From NCBI GenBank assembly GCA_902601865.1, contig CACKOX010000001.1, positions 1-64,000 of the forward strand: 64,000 nt of DNA. Reading direction: 5' to 3'. Source of the DNA: an uncultured Alphaproteobacteria bacterium. GTDB lineage: Bacteria > Pseudomonadota > Alphaproteobacteria > HIMB59. The notes below the pieces were generated by a model. It did not search any database. It saw only the letters and a program-made list of their open reading frames with translations, and was not told where the DNA came from. This document shows, piece by piece, positions 1-8,462 of this stretch. Numbering within the stretch: the first letter of the stretch is position 1; every line of letters starts with the position of its first letter. The position numbers and the translations under genes were made by a program.

Positions 1-45
1 TTGGAAGCTTTGATTTGAATAAAAAGACATACTATAATCAGAAAT

Positions 46-50
46 GGAGG
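46..50 (+). promoter_or_regulatory. Strong Shine-Dalgarno for the aldehyde dehydrogenase gene
   Basis: GGAGG lies 7 bases before the ATG at 58. Bases 1-57 otherwise hold only the possible last codons of an upstream gene cut by the window edge (one frame closes at 16-18, another at 54-56); they are too short to identify. Confidence 0.6.
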
Positions 51-57
51 ATTTAAC

Positions 58-1545
58 ATGTCGACAATTGAAAACTACGAAAAAATAGCTGGAAATCTTA
101 AAATTGAAACAAGACCATTTATAGATGGTAAATATGTTGAACCAATTGACGGGCAGTCTTTTGAAAAAATAAACCCTGCCACAGGTGAAATAATAGCAAA
201 TGTTGCTAAATGTAATGAAAAAGATGTTCAAAAAGCTGTCGACGCTGCAAGGAAATCATTTAATTCTGGAGTATGGTCTAAGTGCTCACCTGAAGAGAGA
301 AAAGAGTCGCTTTTAAAACTAGCTGAACTCATTAGAACCAATTCAGAAGAAATGTCAGTTTTAGAAAGTTTAGATAGTGGTAAAACAATTACTGATTGTT
401 TAAATGAAGTTGGCGGAGAAGTGCCTAATTTTTTTCAATGGTATGGAGAGTTAATTGATAAAACATTTGGTAAAGTAGTTCCAACAGGTCAAGATGTTTC
501 AAGTTTTATTGTTAAGGAGCCAATAGGTGTTGTTGGTTTAGTAGTTCCTTGGAATTTTCCTTTGCTTATGGCTGCATGGAAAGCAGCTCCAGCATTAGCT
601 GCAGGATGCTCAATTATATTGAAACCCGCAGAACAATCACCTCTGACCGCAATCAAATTAGCAGAATTAGCCAAAGAAGCTGGCATTCCAGATGGTGTTT
701 TTAATGTTATAACTGGATTTGGTGATACTGGAGAGGCAATAGGAAGACATTCCGACATTGATGCAGTTTCATTCACGGGCTCAACAGAAGTTGGCGCCTT
801 GTTTATGAGATACTCCGGTGAAAGCAATCTCAAAACAATTGGTTTAGAGATGGGAGGTAAAAGCCCATTTATAGTTCTAGATGATGCAGATATAAACGAT
901 GACTTAATAGAAAATGCTGCAATGTCAGCCTATTGGAACGGAGGTCAAAATTGTTCTGCAAATATGAGGCAGATAATTCATGAAAAAGTAAAAGATGATT
1001 TTCTTCATAAGGTTTTAGAAAAAACAAAATCATTAAAAGTTGGTAATCCCTTAGATCCAACTTCAGATATGGGATCAATGATTTCCGAAGACCATTTTAA
1101 TACTGTAAATGGATATATTCAAAAAGGGATAGATGAGGGCGCTTCTCTTCTTCATGGTGGAGTGGCAACAGGAAGCTCTAAAGGATCTTTCGTCTATCCA
1201 ACATTATTTGACAACCTAAAAGAAGACATGACAATTTCTAAAGAGGAGATATTTGGTCCTGTTTTAGGAGTTCTACCTGTGCAATCAATGGAAAAAGCCC
1301 TTGAAACTGCAAATAATTCAAATTACGGTCTGCACGCAACTGTCTTTACTCAAGATGTTGATAAAGCATTTAGTATGGCAAAAAATTTAAGGTGTGGAAC
1401 AGTTTCAGTGAATGGATTTTCTGAGGGAGATATAAAGACACCCTTTGGTGGTTACAAGCAATCAGGCTCTTTATCAAGAGATAATGGTACAGAAGCTCTA
1501 GATCAATATTTACAAATTAAAACTATTTGGTTTACACTCAAATAA
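58..1545 (+). CDS. NAD(P)-dependent aldehyde dehydrogenase
   Basis: Oxidises an aldehyde to a carboxylic acid with NAD(P)+; cytosolic. The 495 residues are the usual length of the ALDH superfamily. Visible are the PWNFP segment, the FTGSTEVG nucleotide-binding motif, the LEMGGKSP motif with the general-base Glu, and the catalytic Cys at about residue 299 within GGQNCSA. The C-terminal PFGGYKQSG motif is also present. The overall pattern is closest to betaine-aldehyde or gamma-aminobutyraldehyde type enzymes, but the substrate cannot be fixed from sequence. A hydroxyacid dehydrogenase gene follows 10 bases downstream, suggesting a two-gene unit for small aldehyde/acid metabolism (inference). 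Confidence 0.93.
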   Translation: MSTIENYEKIAGNLKIETRPFIDGKYVEPIDGQSFEKINPATGEIIANVAKCNEKDVQKAVDAARKSFNSGVWSKCSPEERKESLLKLAELIRTNSEEMSVLESLDSGKTITDCLNEVGGEVPNFFQWYGELIDKTFGKVVPTGQDVSSFIVKEPIGVVGLVVPWNFPLLMAAWKAAPALAAGCSIILKPAEQSPLTAIKLAELAKEAGIPDGVFNVITGFGDTGEAIGRHSDIDAVSFTGSTEVGALFMRYSGESNLKTIGLEMGGKSPFIVLDDADINDDLIENAAMSAYWNGGQNCSANMRQIIHEKVKDDFLHKVLEKTKSLKVGNPLDPTSDMGSMISEDHFNTVNGYIQKGIDEGASLLHGGVATGSSKGSFVYPTLFDNLKEDMTISKEEIFGPVLGVLPVQSMEKALETANNSNYGLHATVFTQDVDKAFSMAKNLRCGTVSVNGFSEGDIKTPFGGYKQSGSLSRDNGTEALDQYLQIKTIWFTLK

Positions 1546-1555
1546 ATAATTTTTA

Positions 1556-2485
1556 ATGCGAATATATATAGCTGAAGAGCTATCCAACTCTATCAAAGCA
1601 TCTGATAAGAAATATTTTAAATCCAAAGCTAAGGGTTATGATTTATTTTTTTCTAAAAAAGATAAATTTAGTGTAAAGTTTTCAAAGTCAAAAATTGTTT
1701 TTGGAAATATTCCACCTACTATGATTGAACAAAGCTCTGAATTGGAGTGGATTCAATTAGAGTCAACTGGATTTTCTGAGTATATGTATTTAGAAAAACT
1801 AGATAAAAAAATTATTATTACCAATCTTAAAGGTTTTTTTGCAAAACAAGTTGCTCAAACAGCTCTAGCATCTATTTTCTCATTTTATAGAGGAATTATA
1901 AAAATAGATAATTTGAAAAATAAAAAAAAATGGATTGGTGATCCAATAAGGAAATCTTTATCTACTTTGGAAAATAAACATGTAGTTTTAATAGGGAATG
2001 GTAGTATTAACAAAGTTTTTACAAAATATATTCAACCATTTGGATGTAATGTTGAGTCTTTTAATACCAATTCAAAAAATAGAGATTTAATGAAACATTT
2101 AAAAAAAGCAGAGTTAGTTATTTCTGCTCTCCCAGGAACTGAAAAAACAACTAATTATTTTAATAAATCTAAATTAAATGCTTTAAATAAAAAATGCATC
2201 TTTGTAAATGTTGGTAGAGGAAATTCGGTCGATGAAAAACACTTAATTCAAATCCTAAGAGAAAATAAAATTAGAGGTGCGGCATTAGATGTTACAAAAG
2301 AAGAACCTTTAAAGAAAGACTCAGCTTTATGGTCTTTGAAAAATGTAATACTTACACAACATACTGGTGGTGGCTCAGAGACTGAAACTATTGGTAAAAT
2401 TGACTTTTTTTTAAGTAATTTGAAAAGGTTTAAAATTAATAAGAATAAACTTATCAATAAAGTGAACTTATCAAAAGGTTATTAG
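1556..2485 (+). CDS. D-2-hydroxyacid dehydrogenase family protein
   Basis: Predicted NAD(P)-dependent reductase/dehydrogenase of 2-oxo or 2-hydroxy acids. The 309 residues match the short GhrA/SerA-like family. The dinucleotide-binding loop reads IGNGSIN (the third Gly of GxGxxG is replaced by Asn). NVGRGNSVDE supplies the substrate-binding Arg, EEPL the Glu, and QHTGGGS the catalytic His. It starts 10 bases after the aldehyde dehydrogenase, so the two are probably cotranscribed. The N-terminal substrate domain is divergent and lysine-rich, and the specific substrate is unknown. The degenerate glycine loop may mean altered cofactor preference. Confidence 0.85.
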   Translation: MRIYIAEELSNSIKASDKKYFKSKAKGYDLFFSKKDKFSVKFSKSKIVFGNIPPTMIEQSSELEWIQLESTGFSEYMYLEKLDKKIIITNLKGFFAKQVAQTALASIFSFYRGIIKIDNLKNKKKWIGDPIRKSLSTLENKHVVLIGNGSINKVFTKYIQPFGCNVESFNTNSKNRDLMKHLKKAELVISALPGTEKTTNYFNKSKLNALNKKCIFVNVGRGNSVDEKHLIQILRENKIRGAALDVTKEEPLKKDSALWSLKNVILTQHTGGGSETETIGKIDFFLSNLKRFKINKNKLINKVNLSKGY

Positions 2486-2500
2486 AATTTATATTGAATA

Positions 2501-2575
2501 TGGTGCCGCCGAGAAGAATTGAACTTCCGACCCCACCCTTACCAAGGGTGTGCTCTACCACTGAGCTACGGCGGC
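2501..2575 (-). tRNA. tRNA-Thr(GGT)
   Basis: The reverse strand folds as a full cloverleaf. The acceptor GCCGCCG pairs with CGGCGGC. The D arm is GCTC-AGTGGTA-GAGC. The anticodon stem CACCC/GGGTG closes the loop TTGGTAA, giving anticodon GGT. The T arm has loop TTCAATT. A discriminator A and an encoded CCA occupy 2501-2504. It is convergent with the preceding dehydrogenase gene. Confidence 0.97.
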
Positions 2576-2660
2576 TTAGTTAAAAAACATTATAATTATA
2601 TGGCTTTTTATCAACTTATAATTTAATTCTTAATTTAATTTTTTTTGTTAAGTTATAACT

Positions 2661-3413
2661 ATGCTTAAAATTAAATTAATAATAATATTTTTAATTAGTT
2701 TATTTCATATAAATATTTATGCCCAAGAAGTTGATTGCAATATTATTCCTTTGGAATTTTCGAACATTAATTTTAGCAAAGGATACTGTAATAGATATGT
2801 AGATGCAGAAAGTACACAGTATACAGCCTGGTTCGATTCTAATATAGCCTATCTTTATTTATCACATACCAATATTAGAAGTCCAGATTGGTCTTTTATT
2901 GGTAGTGATTTTTCAAAATCTCTTGGAAGGGACTTTATACAAAAGGATTTAGATTTTTGGAGCGAATTTTTAAATCCAGGTGACATAACTTTTCTTGATA
3001 AAGACAAAATTTATAGATCTGATGATAAAAAAAAATTTTACTATAGGATATTTAATACCGATAATTTATCCGGATTAAAGTTTACAGCTAATTTTAACAA
3101 TAAAAATGACATTAATGGTTATTTTTTTCTTTTTAACGATAAAGAAATTAATGATCAAACAGCAATTCTAATATTAGATGCAATCTTTTTAAAAGGATTG
3201 AGGACAAAAACAAAATCATTTAATAATAATGTTTTTGAGGGCATTGATTATTCAAATCAAGAAATTATAACAAATTCACAACAAAATACTTCAAATTCAA
3301 GCATAGTAGATACAGAAGATCTTGAGACATTTACAGATTATTGTGAGACAACTCCTTTAGGAGATATTGACCCAAAACTTATTCCTTTATGTTTGAAATT
3401 AAAAAATAATTAG
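2661..3413 (+). CDS. Exported protein of unknown function
   Basis: The 250 residues begin with a classic signal peptide: Met-Leu-Lys start, a hydrophobic run of about 15 residues, and a likely cut after YAQ near residue 22. The mature part is acidic/aromatic and ends with a Cys-containing tail (DYCETTPLGDIDPKLIPLCLKL). Two further Cys lie close to the mature N terminus (DCNII and GYCNR), so disulfides are plausible in the periplasm. I do not recognise the family. It stands alone between tRNA-Thr and an opposite-strand operon. Confidence 0.7.
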   Translation: MLKIKLIIIFLISLFHINIYAQEVDCNIIPLEFSNINFSKGYCNRYVDAESTQYTAWFDSNIAYLYLSHTNIRSPDWSFIGSDFSKSLGRDFIQKDLDFWSEFLNPGDITFLDKDKIYRSDDKKKFYYRIFNTDNLSGLKFTANFNNKNDINGYFFLFNDKEINDQTAILILDAIFLKGLRTKTKSFNNNVFEGIDYSNQEIITNSQQNTSNSSIVDTEDLETFTDYCETTPLGDIDPKLIPLCLKLKNN

Positions 3414-3449
3414 TTTTAAAAAATAATCTCTTAAATATAAAACATTTAC

Positions 3450-3635
3450 TTAGTACATATTGAAGAACATTAACAAAAGGCATCCAGCTGTTAGGTATTT
3501 AAATACTTCATAAACACCAATCCATTTATTGTTATTTTGACTTATACGCCATGTAAAAAATGTAATAGCTAAACAACCAAAAGAAACAAACCACATAAAA
3601 TTAGGGTTTTTAGTTAATTCAACAATTGTTGGCAT
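3450..3635 (-). CDS. Small two-TM membrane protein
   Basis: 61 residues with two predicted membrane helices (about 13-30 and 43-60) joined by a short polar loop containing RISQNNNKW. It lies 2 bases downstream of another small membrane gene and is the last gene of a three-gene minus-strand unit with a methyltransferase. The function is not recognisable. Confidence 0.6.
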   Translation of the reverse strand: MPTIVELTKNPNFMWFVSFGCLAITFFTWRISQNNNKWIGVYEVFKYLTAGCLLLMFFNMY

Positions 3636-3637
3636 AA

Positions 3638-3826
3638 TTAATTTACAAGATAAAACTTATCTACTAAGTAATTTATTAATAAAACTAATCCTATCATAAA
3701 TACCCAATATAATTTTTTATTCTTTCTTATAAATGGTATTCCAATAGCGCTGTATCTAAATAACTTATGAAGTCCCCAAATAGCTAAGGGAATTAAAAAT
3801 AACCAAAATACAATTTCCCAAATCAT
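3638..3826 (-). CDS. Small two-TM membrane protein
   Basis: 62 residues with one hydrophobic helix near residues 3-20 and another near 42-57, separated by a basic segment (FIRKNKKLYW). The start overlaps the end of the methyltransferase gene by 4 bases, which supports translational coupling. No family is recognised. Confidence 0.6.
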   Translation of the reverse strand: MIWEIVFWLFLIPLAIWGLHKLFRYSAIGIPFIRKNKKLYWVFMIGLVLLINYLVDKFYLVN

Positions 3827-4434
3827 TTCTTAATTAATAAGACTATCCTAATTTTAATATTTGAACTAAAGTCTTTATTTTTTGGAAGATAATTTAAAGG
3901 TCTGGATTTATATATCAAACCAAAATCAGATCTAGATTTTAATATATTGTTAAAATTGAGATCTTTCCATAAATCCTCTCTTTGAGTAAAAATAAAATAT
4001 CCTTTTTTAACTAAATAATAAGAAACTAAATTAAAAAGTGATTGATGGTTTTCACAATATGTCATTGCTCCAATTAGACTTACTATGTTGTATTTATTAA
4101 TTATGTTAATCTTTTTTTCAAAACTCTTTTTATATAGACTTCTATATTTTCCATTTTCTTCTGATTTGCTTAAAATCTTTTTTGAAATATCTGAGCCATC
4201 ACATATGCAATTTGGATAAGTTTTTAAATATTCTTCAACAAAAAGCCCTGTACCACATGCTAGATCTAAAAGATATCTTGGTTTCTTTTTAACAAATTTT
4301 TTTAAGATATTTACTGATTGTTTTGGAGCTTTATAATTCCAATTATACAAAGTCTGATCGTAAGAATTTGCCCATTTATCATAAAATATCTCAACATCTT
4401 TTGAGTTGCCAATACCTTTGCGAAGAGATTTCAT
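3823..4434 (-). CDS. Class I SAM-dependent methyltransferase
   Basis: 203 residues. Motif I of the Rossmann-fold methyltransferases is clear (LLDLACGTGLFVEEY, about residues 67-81), followed by a CDGSDIS acidic motif II. The N terminus resembles the YDxWANSYDQTLYNWNY start seen in Williams-Beuren-type/UbiE-like methyltransferases. The substrate is unknown. It is the first gene of a compact minus-strand unit whose other two members are tiny membrane proteins, so a membrane-linked substrate is possible (inference). Confidence 0.8.
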   Translation of the reverse strand: MKSLRKGIGNSKDVEIFYDKWANSYDQTLYNWNYKAPKQSVNILKKFVKKKPRYLLDLACGTGLFVEEYLKTYPNCICDGSDISKKILSKSEENGKYRSLYKKSFEKKINIINKYNIVSLIGAMTYCENHQSLFNLVSYYLVKKGYFIFTQREDLWKDLNFNNILKSRSDFGLIYKSRPLNYLPKNKDFSSNIKIRIVLLIKK

Positions 4435-4456
4435 AATTTTAAATTATGATTTGAAT

Positions 4457-6058
4457 TTATTTTCCAAAAATTCCAATTTTAACTTCATAGTCTACCGCTA
4501 CACTATAATCAGGATCATCATCACTATCTACCATCAACTGACCTGTTTTAGACAGTAGTCTATGACAGTCTCGCGTTAAATGTCTTAATTTTACTTTTTT
4601 GCCTAAATTAGAATATCTATTTGCTATATCCTCAATTGCTTTTAAAGCAGACTGATCAATTACTCTTGATCTTGCAAAATCAATAATAACCACCTCTGGA
4701 TCTTTTGAAGGTTTAAATATTTCCAGAAAGCTGTTGGTGGAGCTAAAAAATAGGGGACCTTCTATTTCATAAACTTTAGCTCCACTCTCCGTGGTAGAAG
4801 GTCTTTCCACAGCATTAATTCTAGAAGCTGACTTCCAAGCAAAAACTAAAGCAGATACAATAACACCAACGACAACAGCTATAGCTAGATCTTCAAGAAC
4901 CGTCACAATAGTTACTAAAATTATTACCAAAGCATCTGATTTGGGTACTACAAATAATAATTTTAAAGAATTCCAAGCAAAAGTTGCAAGAACAACCATA
5001 AACATCACTCCTACTAATGCAGCTATGGGAATTAATTCAATATAAGAGGATGCAAATAAAATAAAAAACAATAAAAATAAAGCTGCTGACACCCCTGACA
5101 TTCTAGTCCTTCCTCCTGATTTAACATTTATCATAGATTGGCCTATCATTGCGCAACCACCCATTCCTCCAAAAAAACCAGTCACAGTATTAGAGATACC
5201 TTGAGCTAAACACTCTTTACTTGCTCCTCCTTTTTTATTTGTAATCTCTCCTACCAAATTTAATGTTAATAAGCTCTCAATTAATCCTATAGCTGCCAAT
5301 ATAACTGCGTAAGGAAATATAATTATTAATGTTTCTATATTTAGAGGAACCATTGGAATTGAAAAAGATGGAAGGCCACCAGCGACACTTGCTAAATCAC
5401 CAACTCGAGGTATTGGAATATTAAAACTTATCACCAATCCTGTGCTTAATAAAATAGCAACTAGAGTTGAGGGAAATACTTTTGAAAATTTAGGTAATAT
5501 CCAAATTACAATCATCGTTATTACAACGATACAATAGGAGTATATTAGAGTATTACCTGACATCCAAACGGACTCACCAGCTGAGTTGATTGTTTTAAAT
5601 TGATTTAATTGAGAAATACCAATTACGATGGCTAGTCCATTTACAAATCCAAGCATAACTGGTTGGGGAACCATTCTTATAAATTTACCTAATCGAAATA
5701 TTCCAGATAATATCTGAAGAATTCCCATCAATACTACAGTAGCAAATAAATACTGCGCACCATGGTCAACAACTAAGGAAACCATTACAACAGCTAAGGC
5801 TCCTGTGGCTCCAGATATCATCCCAGGACGACCACCAATTATTGCGGTTATTAAACCTACAATAAAAGCAGCATAAAGCCCAGAAAGGGGAGTGACACCT
5901 GCAACAAAAGCAAAGGCTATTGCCTCTGGCACTAATGCGAGGGCAACAGTTAAGCCAGATAAAATCTCAATTCTAAATAATGAGAAAGATGGGCCTTCTT
6001 CAGGTATGTAGTCTTTAACCAAAGAATTTGCAAATGATGATATATTTGTACTTTTCAT
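4457..6058 (-). CDS. SulP-family anion permease with STAS domain
   Basis: Inner-membrane anion transporter of the SulP/SLC26 family, importing sulfate or bicarbonate; which one cannot be decided from sequence. The 533 residues have about 10-12 hydrophobic segments starting with the family signature region (LSGLTVALALVPEAIAFAFVAGV). A C-terminal STAS domain covers about residues 420-520, with VVIIDFARSRVIDQSALKAIEDIA typical of the STAS core. Length and order are normal. Neighbours give no functional hint. Confidence 0.9.
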   Translation of the reverse strand: MKSTNISSFANSLVKDYIPEEGPSFSLFRIEILSGLTVALALVPEAIAFAFVAGVTPLSGLYAAFIVGLITAIIGGRPGMISGATGALAVVMVSLVVDHGAQYLFATVVLMGILQILSGIFRLGKFIRMVPQPVMLGFVNGLAIVIGISQLNQFKTINSAGESVWMSGNTLIYSYCIVVITMIVIWILPKFSKVFPSTLVAILLSTGLVISFNIPIPRVGDLASVAGGLPSFSIPMVPLNIETLIIIFPYAVILAAIGLIESLLTLNLVGEITNKKGGASKECLAQGISNTVTGFFGGMGGCAMIGQSMINVKSGGRTRMSGVSAALFLLFFILFASSYIELIPIAALVGVMFMVVLATFAWNSLKLLFVVPKSDALVIILVTIVTVLEDLAIAVVVGVIVSALVFAWKSASRINAVERPSTTESGAKVYEIEGPLFFSSTNSFLEIFKPSKDPEVVIIDFARSRVIDQSALKAIEDIANRYSNLGKKVKLRHLTRDCHRLLSKTGQLMVDSDDDPDYSVAVDYEVKIGIFGK

Positions 6059-6081
6059 TACTTATTAAAATTTATTAGGTA

Positions 6082-7002
6082 TTAAGAAAAATTTATAAAC
6101 TTAGAAAATTCTTCATTATTTTTTTCAAATTGATCAGGTATTTTTTCACCAAATTTTGAATTCTCTAAATCTATGACTTTATAAAAATCTCCTCTTAGCT
6201 TGTCCCATTTATAAAAACCGTAATAAACAAGCATCACATTATTTACGAATGAATTAATCCACTTTTCTAAATCTTCATTTGATAGTTTGATTTTTTCAAA
6301 TTTCATATGATTGGTAATTTCCTCTTTTAATTTTGCATGAGACTCTGCATAACTTGTCTCTGTTTTGCTTTCAGGATTGGGAGTATGCTTAGGAAAATTC
6401 TTTCTAATGACAATATTAATAAACCTATTTCTCATATAACTTGTTTCAGGAAGTGTAGATTTATTTAATATCATCCATCGGTGGTATTGAATTTGAAAAG
6501 CTAGTGCTTGACCATCTGTTGTATAACGATAATCATCTTTAAAGTTTTCAACTTTTGAATTATTTTGTTGATTGGAATTTTCAATATTGAAAATTGCTTC
6601 AAATATAAGTTCAGAAGCGTTATCTAGGACCTTGCTATCAAGATTTTTTGGTGCTGATTTTTTAAATGCTACAGCTAGTGATATTAAATAAGCATTTTTT
6701 GTTTCAATAGTTTCAAAAATATTATGGGCTAGGCTTATTGTTGAGGAAATATCAGATAAAAAATCTTCTTCTTTATCTCTCCATAGAAATTCTAAAGGAT
6801 GACTGTCAAATATAGGATTTAACATTACTTTGTTATAAATAGAATTATATTCCTCTTGACTGGCAACTTGGTTTTGTATTTCAGGGTTAGAATAAATTTC
6901 TTTTAAAGATAAAGAAAATGTCTCAAGTAGTTTTTCTTTATCCTTTATTGGGTAGTCATTATTAGACCATGTTTCAATATTTGCTGGAGATTTCTTATAC
7001 AT
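6082..7002 (-). CDS. Hypothetical soluble protein, mostly helical
   Basis: 306 residues with no signal peptide and no membrane segments. It is rich in Glu, Lys, Asn and Ser, with predicted helical stretches throughout and no motif I recognise. It is followed 23 bases later by the SulP permease on the same strand, so the two could be cotranscribed. It is divergent from the Cys-rich microprotein at 7099. Confidence 0.6.
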   Translation of the reverse strand: MYKKSPANIETWSNNDYPIKDKEKLLETFSLSLKEIYSNPEIQNQVASQEEYNSIYNKVMLNPIFDSHPLEFLWRDKEEDFLSDISSTISLAHNIFETIETKNAYLISLAVAFKKSAPKNLDSKVLDNASELIFEAIFNIENSNQQNNSKVENFKDDYRYTTDGQALAFQIQYHRWMILNKSTLPETSYMRNRFINIVIRKNFPKHTPNPESKTETSYAESHAKLKEEITNHMKFEKIKLSNEDLEKWINSFVNNVMLVYYGFYKWDKLRGDFYKVIDLENSKFGEKIPDQFEKNNEEFSKFINFS

Positions 7003-7098
7003 ATATTCTTTAAGTTGCAGAATTTAGCTAATTAATCCAAATTTATCAACTAATTTCATATATTTGTAATTATTCAAAAACAATGGTATTAAGGATTT

Positions 7099-7179
7099 AT
7101 GGATACTAATAAACCAAAACCTGATTGTGGATGTTCTTGTTCATGCTGTTGCACTTGTGGCGACGGTTGTTGTAATTAA
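7099..7179 (+). CDS. Cys-rich 26-residue microprotein (metallothionein-like composition)
   Basis: ATG at 7099 opens a 26-codon frame ending with TAA at 7177. Nine of the last 17 residues are Cys (positions 10, 12, 14, 16, 17, 18, 20, 24 and 25), in C-x-C, CCC and CC patterns, after a short charged/proline N terminus (MDTNKPKPD). AAGGA precedes the ATG with a short 3-base gap. Such Cys density in a 30% GC-type sequence is unlikely by chance and suggests thiol metal binding (inference). It is the only plus-strand gene between two minus-strand genes. Expression is not shown by sequence. Confidence 0.55.
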   Translation: MDTNKPKPDCGCSCSCCCTCGDGCCN

Positions 7180-7182
7180 ATT

Positions 7183-7464
7183 TTAGTAATTAAGACTGTT
7201 AATCTCACAATTTACATAATCCTCAGCTTCATATAAATAATTTTGTAAATCGTAAACGTAGTTTTGAACATCATAGTTATAATTTTGAATTTCATTGTTA
7301 TAACTATTAATTTCCCATTCGCTACATGTATGAGTATTTGTCCATTCATTCACACACCAAGGAACAATAGGTTTAGAGGGCTTAGACCATGGAGGTGATG
7401 GTTCATAACAAAATCCAAAAGTAATGTATGGTAATATTAAAAATATCGTTAAGTAAGTTTTCAT
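7183..7464 (-). CDS. Exported Tyr-rich heptad-repeat protein
   Basis: A signal peptide (MKTYLTIFLILPYITFGFC) is followed by a Pro/Trp-rich segment (SPPWSKPSKPIVPW) and then about five tandem 7-residue units of the type NYxYDxQ, near residues 54-88. Tyr recurs at the same register in every unit. This gives an unusual periodic, probably helical or coiled-coil tail. Three mature Cys are present. ATG at 7464 is chosen; a TTG one codon upstream is an alternative. No family is recognised. It overlaps no other gene but nearly abuts the 52-residue membrane gene upstream. Confidence 0.6.
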   Translation of the reverse strand: MKTYLTIFLILPYITFGFCYEPSPPWSKPSKPIVPWCVNEWTNTHTCSEWEINSYNNEIQNYNYDVQNYVYDLQNYLYEAEDYVNCEINSLNY

Positions 7465-7468
7465 CAAT

Positions 7469-7627
7469 TTAATTTATAATTTTCAAAAGAATAACTATTG
7501 CTATGATAAATCCAAATACAATATCTACATATTTACCTTTTTTTCTAATCATTAAATAAAGAGAAAATAAAGCAAGACTTATTACAGTAATACTAGATAT
7601 ATTTGTGATAAAAGATGTTTGTTCCAA
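7469..7627 (-). CDS. Small two-TM membrane protein (TTG start)
   Basis: A 52-residue frame with a TTG start at 7627, four bases after the end of the Anbu-like gene and finishing just before the Tyr-rich protein gene. Two hydrophobic helices (about 9-26 and 36-51) flank a basic loop (MIRKKGKYVD). Size and layout match the other tiny membrane proteins nearby. It fills an otherwise empty gap in a same-strand run. The non-ATG start lowers confidence. Confidence 0.45.
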   Translation of the reverse strand: MEQTSFITNISSITVISLALFSLYLMIRKKGKYVDIVFGFIIAIVILLKIIN

Positions 7628-7631
7628 TTAA

Positions 7632-8357
7632 TTAATCTTCCCACTTAAAGCGATCGAATGATTTAAATATTTCAAAAATACCTTTTTCCCATTGTTTTGA
7701 AATATATTGATAATCCTCATCATTGATTTCTAAAGACTGCCGATAAACTATTTTTGATAAATTATTTTTATAAACTACTAAGTCGATAGGTGGGCCGACA
7801 GATAAATCTGCTTTCATTGTACTATCCATACTTATCAAAGCACATCTGGCTGCATCACCTAAATAGGTATCTGACTTAACTACTCTATCTAATATGGGTT
7901 TCCCGTACTTAATTTCCCCAATTACAAGATAGGGTTTGAACTCACTAGACTTGATAAAATTTCCTTGGGGATAAACCAAATAGAGATCAGACTCTTGATT
8001 TTGTATGTGTCCACCAACAATAAATGTTGATCCTAACTCCAGAGTTACTTGATTTATGCCATCTGGAGATGAGTGTTGAACTGTCAGTCTTCCAATATAT
8101 TTTGCAATTTCATTGAGGTTGTAGAGATTATTCAAATTATTACCATTAGTGGGGTCTTCTAAATCTTTACTAATCGAATTAAAAACAGCTTGAGATGTTG
8201 CCAAATTACCAGATGTTAAAATAACAATATTTCTATCAATACCATTGTGGACATACATTTTTGTGTAAGAGTTATAATTATCTAAACCCGCATTTGTCCT
8301 TCTATCTGAGGCAAAAACCATACCTTCATTAACTTTAATACCCACACAATAAGTCAT
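7632..8357 (-). CDS. Anbu / bacterial proteasome-like peptidase (T1 family)
   Basis: 241 residues of the proteasome-type protease family (COG3484), the ancestral beta-subunit-like Anbu peptidase. The protein starts MTYCVGI, so removal of Met would expose the N-terminal Thr nucleophile. The partner Asp (FASDRRTNAG, about residue 18) and Lys (SYTKMYV, about residue 33) of T1 peptidases are present. In known genomes Anbu co-occurs with a circularly permuted ATP-grasp protein, an alpha-E protein and a transglutaminase-like protein. Here the ATP-grasp gene is divergent, 105 bases away, and the other two are not in the window. The substrate is unknown. Confidence 0.9.
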   Translation of the reverse strand: MTYCVGIKVNEGMVFASDRRTNAGLDNYNSYTKMYVHNGIDRNIVILTSGNLATSQAVFNSISKDLEDPTNGNNLNNLYNLNEIAKYIGRLTVQHSSPDGINQVTLELGSTFIVGGHIQNQESDLYLVYPQGNFIKSSEFKPYLVIGEIKYGKPILDRVVKSDTYLGDAARCALISMDSTMKADLSVGPPIDLVVYKNNLSKIVYRQSLEINDEDYQYISKQWEKGIFEIFKSFDRFKWED

Positions 8358-8462
8358 ATTTTAATTAAATAGCTAATTTCAAAAAAATACAAACGAATAT
8401 TTACATATTAGCAATCTAAACAATGCATAACCACTAATTGGCAATTACTGTATTTTGCAATT

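Noticed and set aside
489-833. Long reverse frame inside the aldehyde dehydrogenase gene
   Set aside because: Antisense shadow of a well-conserved coding region with no recognisable product. The same applies to other antisense frames inside clpB, hsdR, leuA, mreB and rodA.
4791-5045. 84-residue plus-strand frame inside the SulP gene
   Set aside because: Thr/Ala-rich low-complexity shadow of membrane-helix codons on the other strand.
8358-8462. Repeated GCAATT words in the Anbu/ATP-grasp divergent spacer
   Set aside because: Short AT-rich words recur by chance; no clear symmetric operator could be drawn.
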